DNA of 64,000 nt from a bacterium (GTDB lineage Bacteria; Bacillota; Bacilli; Lactobacillales; Streptococcaceae): NCBI GenBank assembly GCA_905221375.1, contig CAJNCY010000002.1, forward strand, positions 62,001 to 126,000. The letters run 5' to 3'. Under the pieces are notes generated by a model. That model worked only from the letters and a program-made list of their open reading frames with translations, did not search any database and was not told the DNA's origin. The translations under genes were made by a program, and so were the position numbers. This document shows positions 9,169-16,954 of the stretch, piece by piece; the stretch's first letter is position 1; the number at the start of each line of letters is the position of its first letter.

Positions 9169-10159
9169 TGATTTTCTCAAGGGAATCAACCACTGCTGGA
9201 CCATAGTCCATCAATTCATCGTAAGAGATGGTCATGATTTTTTGATTCTTAATAGCAGGAACGCTTTCCAAAACAGCATTTGCCTTCATCAACTCTACTG
9301 CTTTTTCATCCAATTTTTTATTGCGATCGCTGGTTACATAGATAATCAATTCAGGATCCATTGACACGAGGTTTTCCAAGGTCAAGCCTGATGTCCCCGT
9401 AGCAACGTTTGTATAACCAAGTTGGTTCAGCAAACTTTCTTGCAAAGCAGACTTGTAGGCACCGAAGGTTTCATCATTATAAGCAACCATAATCAAAGCC
9501 TTTTTCTTTTCACCTTGACTTGCTGGGTTTGCTTTCTTAACAGCATCAATTTTAGTTTGTAATTGGGCTGCGTATTCATTGGCCTTGTCCTGAACATTAA
9601 AAATCATTCCAAGATTTTTGACATCTTCTACGATATTCCCCAAATCTTGCTGAATTGTTGAGAGAGAAGCTTTTTGAGTATAGACTGGGATTTTGTTTTC
9701 ATTCCAAGTGCTAACTGTCCCCAAGGATTTTTCAGAAAACATCATGTTTCGACCCATCACAGAGTCTGGCTCATAAGAAAGGACTGTCTCTTGTGAGACT
9801 GTTTTTTTATCCCCAATTTGAGGAATAGTCGCAATCGCGTCCTTGTATTTGTCCGTCACAGCATTGTCTGGATTGAGCATGCCAACAATTTTATCCTTCA
9901 ACCCCAACTCCAATAAGATTTCAGTGGTTGAAAGATTGTTGGTGATAACTTTTTCAGGTGCCTTGTCAAAGACTTGTTCGACTTCATTCCCTTTCGCGTC
10001 ATAGGTTTTGATCGTTAACGGATAAGTCGTCTCTGCGCTGGCCTTTTGACTTGTTTCTGTGCTAGATTGTGTGGTAGCTTTTTCTGTAGTAGTATTACCA
10101 CAAGCTGTCATGGTTAGGGTAGCTACTGTTACGAGTAAAATACTGAGTGTTTTTTTCAT
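9149..10159 (-). CDS. Iron/siderophore-binding lipoprotein of an ABC transporter
   Basis: A 336-residue substrate-binding lipoprotein. The signal peptide ends in a lipobox (TMTAC, Cys20), followed by a Thr/Ser-rich linker. The mature part has the PF01497 (FepB/FhuD class III) pattern: VITNNLSTTEILLELGLKDKI, a long connecting helix with YAAQLQTKI, and a C-terminal lobe beginning ELIIYVTSDRN. It captures a ferric chelate outside the cell and delivers it to the permease. The gene is third in the permease-ATPase-lipoprotein-esterase operon. It resembles but is separate from the well-known pneumococcal Piu and Pia lipoproteins; which one is closest cannot be decided here. Confidence 0.85.
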   Translation of the reverse strand: MKKTLSILLVTVATLTMTACGNTTTEKATTQSSTETSQKASAETTYPLTIKTYDAKGNEVEQVFDKAPEKVITNNLSTTEILLELGLKDKIVGMLNPDNAVTDKYKDAIATIPQIGDKKTVSQETVLSYEPDSVMGRNMMFSEKSLGTVSTWNENKIPVYTQKASLSTIQQDLGNIVEDVKNLGMIFNVQDKANEYAAQLQTKIDAVKKANPASQGEKKKALIMVAYNDETFGAYKSALQESLLNQLGYTNVATGTSGLTLENLVSMDPELIIYVTSDRNKKLDEKAVELMKANAVLESVPAIKNQKIMTISYDELMDYGPAVVDSLEKINDFINK

Positions 10160-10178
10160 CTTGTTTTCCTTTTCATTC

Positions 10179-10934
10179 TTATAAATAGTGAATCATGGCT
10201 TGCTGATCCTCGGTCCAAGTAACCTGACTTTGAACTCCGTATACAGTTTGCAATGACTCAGGGGTTATGGTCTCCTTTGGAGTCCCTTGGTAAAGGATTT
10301 CCCCCTCTTTCATCAGATAGAGATAATCCGAATAGCGACAAGCAAGTTGAATATCATGCAGGACAGCTAGAACATTGATCTTGAGATTCTTCACAATGGC
10401 CAGCAAGTCTAGCTGATACTTGATATCCAAGTGATTGGTAGGTTCATCCAGGAGCAAAAGAGTCGGTTCTTGCGCCAAGGCGCGGGCTAACAAGACTCGC
10501 TGCTTCTCTCCCCCTGACAGGGACGAATAGAGACGAGTTTTCTTCTCTAGCATATCCACCTTGACAAGAGCATCTTGAACGAGGGCATAATCTCTTTCCT
10601 TTTCCTTCTGTAAAAAAGAGAGGTGGGGAGTTCTTCCCAGCAAGACGATTTCCTCAACTGTACAATCAAACTGCAATTGATTAAATTGGGTGACGACCGC
10701 CATTTGCTTGGCTGTTTCTTTGAGTGACCAATGCTCCAGTGGCTTCCCATCTAGGCTTATCAAGCCTTTGTCTGCCTTTTCCTGACGATAGAGGAGTTTA
10801 AGAAGGCTGGTTTTTCCACTTCCATTTGGTCCTAATATCGTGTGAAATTGATTCCCTTCAACCTTAAGAGAGACTCCTTTGAGGATTTTTTTCTCTCCTA
10901 GTCCAAAATGGATATCCTGACAAATCAAGTCCAT
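10179..10934 (-). CDS. Iron/siderophore ABC transporter ATP-binding protein (FecE/FepC type)
   Basis: A 251-residue ATPase. Walker A is GPNGSGKTS near residues 35-43, the signature LSGGEKQR near 138-145 and Walker B LLLLDEPTNHLD near 158-169. These match the FecE/FepC branch. It powers import of the ferric chelate. It starts one base after the permease stop, so the two are one translational unit. Confidence 0.9.
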   Translation of the reverse strand: MDLICQDIHFGLGEKKILKGVSLKVEGNQFHTILGPNGSGKTSLLKLLYRQEKADKGLISLDGKPLEHWSLKETAKQMAVVTQFNQLQFDCTVEEIVLLGRTPHLSFLQKEKERDYALVQDALVKVDMLEKKTRLYSSLSGGEKQRVLLARALAQEPTLLLLDEPTNHLDIKYQLDLLAIVKNLKINVLAVLHDIQLACRYSDYLYLMKEGEILYQGTPKETITPESLQTVYGVQSQVTWTEDQQAMIHYL

Positions 10935-10935
10935 A

Positions 10936-11982
10936 TCAGACCCTCACCTCCCTTCGCCTACCTCCAACAATGTAGATAAAGAAGGGAGCACCTACTAAGG
11001 CTGTGAAAATACCAATTGGCAGCTCAGCATTTTGAATAATGACACGAGAAAGTACATCTGCCCAAATAACAAAAAGGGCACCCAGTATGGTCGCAACAGG
11101 AAAAAGTCTCCTGTAATTCGTTCCTACTAACCCTCGAGCTAAGTGAGGAGTAATCAGACCGACAAATCCAATAATCCCACAGGTTGCCACTAATACTGCT
11201 GTTAGCACAGCCACCATGGTCACATAAAGATACCAATAAAAGCGTAAGGGAATCCCCAAAGTTAAAGCAGCCTCATCTCCCATCATCATCGCATTAAAAA
11301 CACGATACTGAGTAGAGAAAAATAGAAAGGCCATTCCTACTACTATAGTTGGCAAGACTAAGTCAGACCAGGTAGTCCCAGCAAGCGAGCCCATGGTCCA
11401 AAACTTAATAGTCATCACACTGTCAGCATTAGCACCAACTGAGATAATAAAGTTTGAAAAAGCCAGAAAGAGAGCGTTGACCACCGTTCCTGATAAGATC
11501 AGACTGGAAGTCGTCATCCTTCCCTGCATAGAGGCAATGATGAGAACAACAATTGTTGCCAAAATAGCTCCAAGAAAAGCTCCAAGGCTAATCATCACTT
11601 TTAAACCAAGAATAATGCTCAAGGTTGCACCTAGAGTTGCACCCGCAGATATTCCTAAGACATAAGGCTCTGCGATGGGATTGTTCACTGTAGACTGCAT
11701 CACGCTACCACACATAGAAAGACCAGCCCCCACTATCAGACCTAACAATACTCGGGGGAATCTCATGTTCCATACAATGGCAAGAGTAGACTTGGAAACC
11801 TCTCCTATCTCAAGAGTAAATCCCAACCTGCTCAAAATAATCCGATAGGTATCTCCTAGATGAATCGCAACGGATCCCATTGAAACTGATAGAAAGAGCG
11901 AAATACATAAAACAGCTAGCAAAATACATAAAAGAAATATAAATTTCAGGTCCTGTCGGCTTCCAGAAAATTTGGAAAGCAT
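10936..11982 (-). CDS. Iron/siderophore ABC transporter permease (FecCD family)
   Basis: A 348-residue permease with about nine to ten membrane helices. The FecCD/BtuC hallmarks are present: RFPRVLLGLIVGAGLSMCG near residues 74-92, NPIAEPYVLGISAGATLGA after it, and GLITPHLARGLVG in the C-terminal part. As there is only one permease gene, it probably forms a homodimer. First gene of the four-gene operon; AGGAGG precedes its ATG. Confidence 0.9.
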   Translation of the reverse strand: MLSKFSGSRQDLKFIFLLCILLAVLCISLFLSVSMGSVAIHLGDTYRIILSRLGFTLEIGEVSKSTLAIVWNMRFPRVLLGLIVGAGLSMCGSVMQSTVNNPIAEPYVLGISAGATLGATLSIILGLKVMISLGAFLGAILATIVVLIIASMQGRMTTSSLILSGTVVNALFLAFSNFIISVGANADSVMTIKFWTMGSLAGTTWSDLVLPTIVVGMAFLFFSTQYRVFNAMMMGDEAALTLGIPLRFYWYLYVTMVAVLTAVLVATCGIIGFVGLITPHLARGLVGTNYRRLFPVATILGALFVIWADVLSRVIIQNAELPIGIFTALVGAPFFIYIVGGRRREVRV

Positions 11983-12031
11983 GCAAACCTCCTTTGATAG
12001 AATATTAAAAATTTAGACAATTCTCATGAAA

Positions 12032-12060
12032 AGTATACCATATTTTCAACAATGGAACAA
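12032..12060 (-). promoter_or_regulatory. Promoter of the iron-type ABC operon
   Basis: On the minus strand TTGTTC (12060-12055), a 17-base spacer and TATACT (12037-12032) precede the permease gene by about 50 bases. The following bases contain TGAGAAT, which resembles one half of a Fur-family box, but the second half is poor. Iron control is likely by function, not shown by this sequence. Confidence 0.55.
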
Positions 12061-12085
12061 GATGAGAAAAATGAATATAGTTGGT

Positions 12086-12127
12086 CTTACAGTGCTAATA
12101 ATTTATACTTGAGTATATCGAGGTAAG
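12086..12127. repeat. Short intergenic repeat, copy 1
   Basis: This 42-base unit begins CTTACAGTGCTA and ends CGAGGTAAG, so its ends are inverted (CTTAC/GTAAG). A second copy is at 13379-13425, sharing the ends and the internal ATACTTGAG segment. Both lie in the cadD-rpsO neighbourhood. Confidence 0.55.
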
Positions 12128-12137
12128 AAAACAACAT

Positions 12138-12194
12138 AAAAAGCCCTCTGAAGTCAGAGAGCTGATTTGAGTTCGAGCTAAAATCCTAGTGAAA
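12138..12194 (-). terminator. Terminator of cadD inside a duplicated unit
   Basis: On the minus strand AGCTCTCTGA / TCAGAGGGCT is followed by TTTTT (stem 12142-12163). The terminator and about 30 bases before it (ending AATCCTAGTGAA on the plus strand) recur at 13131-13187. Confidence 0.7.
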
Positions 12195-12203
12195 CAAAAA
12201 AAT

Positions 12204-12824
12204 CTACACGATCAGAAAAGTCTCTATCGTGCCATTTTCATACATGATGTATAGTCCAAGTAGAATGAATACTAAGGGCACAATGATTCGCTCGTATTTT
12301 TCAATTGTCTCGAATATTAAGGGAATAGAGGATAACACCCGACTAATCTCGCATAAGATAATTATGCCGATTACAAACACAAGCAAGGCCACGAGGGTCT
12401 GTGACCAATCTAATGAAGCAAAATAAGGGATATAGATACCTAAATTATCTCCGCCAGACGCAATTGTTAGCAATGTAACTGTCCAAAACAGTTGATTTGC
12501 CTTGCTTTGTTCTAATCTTTCAATAATTTCTTCCTCTTCTTCCTCTTCTTCCTCACCTTCTCCAACAATTGCAAAGCGAATCCCTAAATAGATAGGGATT
12601 AAACCAAGCAATCCAACCATCCATTCTTCAGGCACGAAATTAACGACATAAGCAGCAACTAAACTCGCCCCTACAAGTAAGCCTGTGCCTAGATATTGCC
12701 CCGCATAAATATGCCATTTTTGTTTATTCTGTGATAGCTGTGCAAATAAAATAAATAAAATAATTAAATAATCGATACTGGTGGAAATATAAACACCAAT
12801 AGCAGATATGATTGTCTGTCCCAT
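12204..12824 (-). CDS. cadD: Cadmium resistance transporter family protein
   Basis: A 206-residue membrane protein of the CadD family (LysE/RhtB-like fold with five or six helices). Family features are the N-terminal GVYISTSIDYLIILFILFA and the central ASGGDNLGIYIPYF segment. CadD proteins reduce cytoplasmic Cd2+, and perhaps Zn2+, by efflux or binding. In the loop between helices three and four there is a run of nine Glu residues after GEG, encoded by a CTT/CCT-type simple repeat, which may bind metal or vary in length by slippage. An AGGAGG site precedes the ATG. No ArsR/CadC-type regulator is adjacent, although an operator-like palindrome lies upstream. Confidence 0.85.
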   Translation of the reverse strand: MGQTIISAIGVYISTSIDYLIILFILFAQLSQNKQKWHIYAGQYLGTGLLVGASLVAAYVVNFVPEEWMVGLLGLIPIYLGIRFAIVGEGEEEEEEEEEIIERLEQSKANQLFWTVTLLTIASGGDNLGIYIPYFASLDWSQTLVALLVFVIGIIILCEISRVLSSIPLIFETIEKYERIIVPLVFILLGLYIMYENGTIETFLIV

Positions 12825-12854
12825 AAAAAACCTCCTGTATTGGTCAGTAATAAA

Positions 12855-12929
12855 TCAGCAGATTTTAGGGAAGCACAGACACATTAATTTAGCTATCGCT
12901 AGTGGGTAATGTCGAACATAGGAAAGCAT
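12855..12929 (-). CDS. Possible 24-residue leader peptide upstream of cadD
   Basis: A short ORF of 24 codons starts at ATG 12929 with a very strong ribosome site (GAGGAGGAG) five bases upstream, and stops 30 bases before the cadD start. It begins MLSYVRHYP and ends in a cysteine-rich tail, MCLCFPKIC (Cys17, Cys19, Cys24). It lies between the probable promoter and cadD. The strong ribosome site and the three thiols next to a metal-resistance gene suggest a regulatory or metal-sensing leader, but there is no independent proof of translation. Too short for normal gene finders. Confidence 0.4.
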   Translation of the reverse strand: MLSYVRHYPLAIAKLMCLCFPKIC

Positions 12930-12994
12930 TTTTACTCCTCCTCAAAACGTAGTTACAAAGTAATTTCTAACTGGAATTCGGTGACTACTTCCAT

Positions 12995-13020
12995 GTAAAG
13001 TATAACATACTATACTTTAC
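12995..13020 (-). promoter_or_regulatory. Palindromic operator over the cadD promoter
   Basis: GTAAAGTATA, six bases, TATACTTTAC is a perfect 10+10 inverted repeat. The probable minus-strand -10 (TATACT) lies inside one arm. An adjoining second small palindrome (CTTTAC TTC GTAAAG, 13015-13029) overlaps it. This is the layout of a repressor site over a promoter; the repressor is unknown. Confidence 0.5.
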
Positions 13021-13130
13021 TTCGTAAAGTGTGGGCTCTCCGAGTAGCTACGCACCCTTATGGTGTAATTAGCTGATACCATTTGAGGTTTTTGTAGTCT
13101 CCAAAATTGTGACCGATAAAACCTCAATAA

Positions 13131-13187
13131 AAAAGCCCTCTGAAAATCAGAAAGCTGATTTGAGCTCAGGCTAAAATCCTAGTGAAA
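13131..13187 (-). terminator. Terminator-containing repeat, copy 2
   Basis: Diverged copy of 12138-12194. On the minus strand AGCTTTCTGA / TCAGAGGGCT is followed by a T run, and the flank CCTAGTGAA is conserved. Confidence 0.6.
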
Positions 13188-13378
13188 AAGATGAAACTCC
13201 TTGTGTTCATCGAACACGGTGTCGTTTCCCTATTTTCATACGGATTTCTCACGCCCTTAGCATCATGATTCTTGCTGGATAAATCGTTTATAGACTAGGC
13301 GACGAGGCGAAGATCGTACGAAACGTTCAGTGAAACAAAAAAAATCTCCCCGAAGGGAGAAGATCTGGTTTATTTTAC

Positions 13379-13425
13379 CTTACAGTGCTATAACCAAAGA
13401 TAATACTTGAGCATACCAAGGTAAG
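13379..13425. repeat. Short intergenic repeat, copy 2
   Basis: Counterpart of 12086-12127, with the same CTTACAGTGCTA start, internal ATACTTGAG and AAGGTAAG end. Confidence 0.55.
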
Positions 13426-13596
13426 GTGACAAAAGTAAAAAAGCTACCCATTTTAGAGTAGCTTCATTATCAAGATATGCTCAATTGAACACGGCCTAAG
13501 CACTTGGCAAAAAAGATAAAATCTCCTAGAAACTGAAGTTTCTTCGTCAATTTTCCTATTTTTGCTTTGTGCTTTTGACGGCCTTTGTATCTTGAA

Positions 13597-13866
13597 TTAG
13601 CGACGAAGTCCTAGAGAGTTGATCAACTCACGGTAACGATTAACGTCGTTTTTACGCAAGTATGCAAGCAAGTTACGACGGCGACCGATTTTTTTCATCA
13701 ATCCACGGTAAGTAGCGTGGTCTTTTTTGTGTTGTTTGATGTGTTCGTTAAGGTGGTTGATTTCCCAAGTAAGGACAGCAACTTGAACCTCTACTGAACC
13801 TGTATCACCTTCGTGACGTGCATATTGTGCGATGATTTCATTTTTTTTCTCTTTTGAGATTGCCAT
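13597..13866 (-). CDS. rpsO: 30S ribosomal protein S15
   Basis: An 89-residue protein identical in length and layout to bacterial S15: [14 protein letters not shown] near residues 20-33, the [12 protein letters not shown] segment, [14 protein letters not shown] near 61-74 and the C-terminal LGLRR. It binds the central domain of 16S rRNA early in small-subunit assembly. Monocistronic with a strong promoter. The ATG is preceded by AAGGAG. Confidence 0.98.
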   Translation of the reverse strand: MAISKEKKNEIIAQYARHEGDTGSVEVQVAVLTWEINHLNEHIKQHKKDHATYRGLMKKIGRRRNLLAYLRKNDVNRYRELINSLGLRR

Positions 13867-13985
13867 GATGTTTCTCCTTTTTATTTGGCTTCATCCGAGT
13901 GACAGGTTGGCATGCCTGCAACCAAGAAGAAGTTATTTGTCTTTACGACAATCCCTATTCTACCAATAACTAACTTCTTTGTCAA
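13867..13985 (-). promoter_or_regulatory. Promoter and leader of rpsO
   Basis: TTGACA (13985-13980), exactly 17 bases and TAGAAT (13962-13957) make a near-consensus promoter. The roughly 85-base leader contains a GGTTG/CAACC hairpin with GGCATGCC, and S15 leaders in Firmicutes often bind S15 for autoregulation; that role is inferred. Confidence 0.65.
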
Positions 13986-14070
13986 CAGATTTACTTTCTT
14001 GTTTGAAATATGCTATAATGATTATGGTAAGAAATCTAAATTGTCTGTTTTTTAAAACGAGGTGATTATC

Positions 14071-14445
14071 ATGCCTAGATTCTATTCCCATCTCCCCTAC
14101 TATTTGGTCATCTTTTTCTTTTATTGGCCACTTTATCAGTTGTTATCACTAATCGTTTCTGACTCCCTTACACTCAAGAGTCTATACGTAAATAATATTC
14201 TCTTCTATACACCTCTAGTGATCTTTATTGTGTCGTTACTATATAGCTACCGATTCTATTTTTCAATTTGGTGGTTACTTACTATTGGTTTGCTTTTTTG
14301 CTTTACTATCATAACCTTTGGTGAGTTTATACTCATTTACTTGCTAATCTATGAAACCTTGGCTCTGATGGGCATGGCTTCCGGTATTGGTATCAAGCAT
14401 ATTCTACAAAAAATGAAAAACAAAAAACTTTCACAAAATCCTTGA
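14071..14445 (+). CDS. Small integral membrane protein of unknown function
   Basis: A 124-residue, strongly hydrophobic protein with about four predicted membrane helices and a short Lys-rich C-terminal tail (QKMKNKKLSQNP). I do not recognise the family. ATG 14071 has GAGGTG six bases upstream and is preferred to the in-frame GTG at 14062. An extended -10 promoter (TGCTATAAT, 14014-14019) lies 50 bases upstream, so it has its own transcript. It is followed directly by the thrS promoter, whose -35 box overlaps its stop codon. Confidence 0.7.
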   Translation: MPRFYSHLPYYLVIFFFYWPLYQLLSLIVSDSLTLKSLYVNNILFYTPLVIFIVSLLYSYRFYFSIWWLLTIGLLFCFTIITFGEFILIYLLIYETLALMGMASGIGIKHILQKMKNKKLSQNP

Positions 14446-14469
14446 AAAATCTCACAATCATGCTATAAT
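14442..14469 (+). promoter_or_regulatory. Promoter of thrS
   Basis: TTGAAA (14442-14447), 16 bases, TATAAT (14464-14469), overlapping the end of the preceding membrane-protein gene. Confidence 0.7.
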
Positions 14470-14475
14470 AATCCA

Positions 14476-14695
14476 TAGAGACAAGTCACTTAGTCCCTTT
14501 CTACTAGAGAGTGCGTGGTTGCTGAGAACGCATAGAAAGACTATACTGATACTACTCTTGAGTTTTTTATGAAAACATAAAACGGTGGCTACGTTAGAGC
14601 CAATCAGAGGTGTCCCTCTTTTTTGAGGTACATAAATGAAGGTGGAACCACGTTGCGACGTCCTTTTGAGGATGTCGCTTTTTGTTTTTCTAGCT
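14476..14695 (+). ncRNA. T-box leader of thrS
   Basis: The T-box motif AAGGTGGAACCACG (14639-14652) is followed by a terminator hairpin (GCGACGTCC / GGATGTCGC then T-rich, about 14654-14688) and then thrS. A threonine codon ACT in a probable specifier loop occurs around 14549 (GATACTACTC). Uncharged tRNA-Thr should pair with the T-box and prevent termination. Confidence 0.9.
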
Positions 14696-14767
14696 TTCAC
14701 AATCCTCTGTCCCTGTTTTCAGAATAGGGTTAACACATTCGTCAATAATATAAGTAAGGAGAACATC

Positions 14768-16711
14768 ATGATTAACATTACTTTCCCAGATGGCGCTGTT
14801 CGTGAATTCGAATCCGGCGTTACAACTTTTGAAATTGCCCAATCTATCAGCAATTCTCTAGCTAAAAAGGCCTTGGCTGGTAAATTCAACGGCAAACTCA
14901 TCGACACTACTCGTGCTATCACTGAAGATGGAAGTATCGAAATCGTGACACCTGATCACGAAGATGCCCTTCCAATCTTGCGTCACTCAGCAGCTCACTT
15001 GTTCGCCCAAGCAGCTCGTCGTCTTTTCCCAGACATTCACTTGGGAGTTGGTCCAGCCATCGAAGATGGTTTCTACTACGATACTGACAATACAGCTGGT
15101 CAAATCTCTAACGAAGACCTTCCTCGTATCGAAGAAGAAATGCAAAAAATTGTCAAAGAAAACTTCCCATCAATCCGTGAAGAAGTTACTAAAGACGAGG
15201 CACGTGAAATCTTCAAGAATGACCCTTACAAGTTGGAATTGATTGAAGAACACTCTGAAGACGAAGGTGGTTTGACCATCTACCGTCAGGGTGAATATGT
15301 AGACCTTTGCCGTGGCCCACACGTCCCTTCAACAGGTCGTATCCAAATCTTCCACCTTCTCCATGTAGCAGGTGCTTACTGGCGTGGAAATAGCGACAAC
15401 GCTATGATGCAACGTATCTACGGTACAGCTTGGTTTGACAAGAAAGACTTGAAGAACTACCTTCAAATGCGTGAAGAAGCCAAGGAACGTGACCACCGTA
15501 AGCTTGGTAAAGAGCTTGACCTCTTCATGATTTCTCAAGAGGTTGGTCAAGGACTTCCATTCTGGTTGCCAAATGGTGCGACTATTCGTCGTGAGTTAGA
15601 ACGCTACATCGTTGACAAAGAGTTGGCTTCTGGCTATCAACACGTTTATACTCCACCACTTGCTTCTGTTGAACTTTACAAGACTTCTGGTCACTGGGAT
15701 CATTACCAAGAAGACATGTTCCCAACTATGGACATGGGTGACGGGGAAGAATTTGTCCTTCGTCCAATGAACTGTCCGCACCACATCCAAGTCTTCAAAC
15801 ACCATGTTCACTCTTACCGTGAGTTGCCAATCCGTATCGCCGAAATCGGTATGATGCACCGTTATGAAAAATCTGGTGCCCTCACTGGTCTTCAACGTGT
15901 GCGTGAAATGTCACTCAACGACGGTCACCTCTTTGTGACTCCAGAACAAATCCAAGAAGAATTCCAACGTGCCCTTCAGTTGATTATCGATGTTTATGAA
16001 GACTTCAACTTGACAGAATACCGCTTCCGTCTCTCTCTTCGTGACCCTCAAGATACCCACAAGTATTTTGATAACGATGAGATGTGGGAAAATGCCCAAA
16101 CCATGCTTCGTGCAGCCCTTGATGAAATGGGTGTTGACTACTTTGAAGCTGAGGGCGAAGCGGCCTTCTACGGACCAAAATTGGATATTCAAGTTAAGAC
16201 AGCCCTTGGAAAAGAAGAAACTCTTTCTACTATCCAACTTGACTTCTTGCTTCCAGAACGCTTCGACCTTAAATACATCGGAGCTGATGGCGAAGAGCAC
16301 CGTCCAGTTATGATCCACCGTGGAGTTATCTCAACTATGGAACGCTTCACAGCTATCTTGATTGAGAACTACAAGGGTGCCTTCCCAACATGGCTTGCAC
16401 CACACCAAGTAACCCTCATCCCAGTATCTAACGAAAAACACGTGGACTACGCTTGGGAAGTGGCTAAGAAACTCCGTGACCGTGGTGTCCGTGCTGATGT
16501 CGATGAGCGCAATGAAAAAATGCAATTCAAGATCCGTGCGTCACAAACTAGCAAGATTCCTTACCAATTGATCGTTGGGGACAAGGAAATGGAAGACGGA
16601 ACAGTCAACGTTCGTCGCTATGGCCAAAAAGAAACACAAACTGTCTCAGTAGATGATTTTGTTCAAGCTATCCTAGCTGATATCGCCAACAAATCACGCG
16701 TTGAGAAATAA
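14768..16711 (+). CDS. thrS: Threonyl-tRNA synthetase
   Basis: A 647-residue class II synthetase. Domains in order: TGS at about 1-62, the editing domain with [10 protein letters not shown] and the [10 protein letters not shown] segment, the catalytic core with RPMNCPHHI (zinc-binding Cys, HH) and [11 protein letters not shown], and the anticodon-binding C-terminal domain. It charges tRNA-Thr and edits mischarged serine. ATG 14768 has AAGGAG upstream and matches the family N-terminus (MINITFPDG); the longer open frame runs back into the T-box and is not translated. Confidence 0.98.
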   Translation: MINITFPDGAVREFESGVTTFEIAQSISNSLAKKALAGKFNGKLIDTTRAITEDGSIEIVTPDHEDALPILRHSAAHLFAQAARRLFPDIHLGVGPAIEDGFYYDTDNTAGQISNEDLPRIEEEMQKIVKENFPSIREEVTKDEAREIFKNDPYKLELIEEHSEDEGGLTIYRQGEYVDLCRGPHVPSTGRIQIFHLLHVAGAYWRGNSDNAMMQRIYGTAWFDKKDLKNYLQMREEAKERDHRKLGKELDLFMISQEVGQGLPFWLPNGATIRRELERYIVDKELASGYQHVYTPPLASVELYKTSGHWDHYQEDMFPTMDMGDGEEFVLRPMNCPHHIQVFKHHVHSYRELPIRIAEIGMMHRYEKSGALTGLQRVREMSLNDGHLFVTPEQIQEEFQRALQLIIDVYEDFNLTEYRFRLSLRDPQDTHKYFDNDEMWENAQTMLRAALDEMGVDYFEAEGEAAFYGPKLDIQVKTALGKEETLSTIQLDFLLPERFDLKYIGADGEEHRPVMIHRGVISTMERFTAILIENYKGAFPTWLAPHQVTLIPVSNEKHVDYAWEVAKKLRDRGVRADVDERNEKMQFKIRASQTSKIPYQLIVGDKEMEDGTVNVRRYGQKETQTVSVDDFVQAILADIANKSRVEK

Positions 16712-16732
16712 GAGATAAAATCCTAGCTACCT

Positions 16733-16766
16733 AAAAAGCAACAACTATTTCAGCTGTTGCTTTTTA
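16733..16766 (+). terminator. Terminator of thrS
   Basis: AAAAAGCAACA and TGTTGCTTTTT form a strong stem with a T run, 22 bases after the thrS stop. Confidence 0.85.
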
Positions 16767-16771
16767 TATTT

Positions 16772-16877
16772 TTACTCAATTAAAATCAAAAAGCAAACTA
16801 GGAAGCTAGCCGCAAGCTGTACTTGAGTACGGTAAGGCGACGCTGACGTGGTTTGAATTTGATTTTCGAAGAGTATT
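16772..16877. repeat. BOX element (boxC-boxA)
   Basis: Starts TACTCAATTAAAATC, contains AGGAAGCTAGCCGCAAG, and the diagnostic GGTAAGGCGACGCTGACG core, and ends GATTTTCGAAGAGTA. These are the boxC and boxA modules of streptococcal BOX repeats, with no boxB in between. Confidence 0.9.
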
Positions 16878-16954
16878 ATTTAATCCGAGCTAGTAGTGAT
16901 TGATCAAACCACCACACAAGATTTACTTTCATGAGTTAGATAAGGTCAATATCC

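Larger units (their letters stand above)
13030..13596. other. Gene-free interval between rpsO and cadD with terminators and repeated units
   Basis: No coding sequence is seen in these 567 bases. Reading the minus strand downstream of rpsO there are three terminator-like hairpins: 13436-13464 (GCTAC/GTAGC then T6), 13338-13360 (TCTCCC/GGGAGA then T8) and 13134-13156. Between them lie diverged repeat units: the stretch after the rpsO stop and the stretch around 13190-13260 share the succession of an AAAATAGGRAAA segment, a short hairpin and an AGGAGWTTTNATCTTTTT segment. Short repeats shared with the other side of cadD are listed separately. Confidence 0.6.

Noticed and set aside
12855..13020. 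Manganese (yybP-ykoY) or other known riboswitch in front of cadD
   Set aside because: I could not find the conserved junction motifs; the palindrome lies in the promoter rather than the transcript.
12204..13596. cadD region as a mobile cassette
   Set aside because: No transposase, recombinase or target duplication is visible; repeats are intergenic modules and the gene neighbourhood is ordinary for these streptococci.
14636..14767. Upstream extension of thrS by 44 codons
   Set aside because: It would translate the T-box motif and terminator; ATG 14768 has the ribosome site and the family N-terminus.
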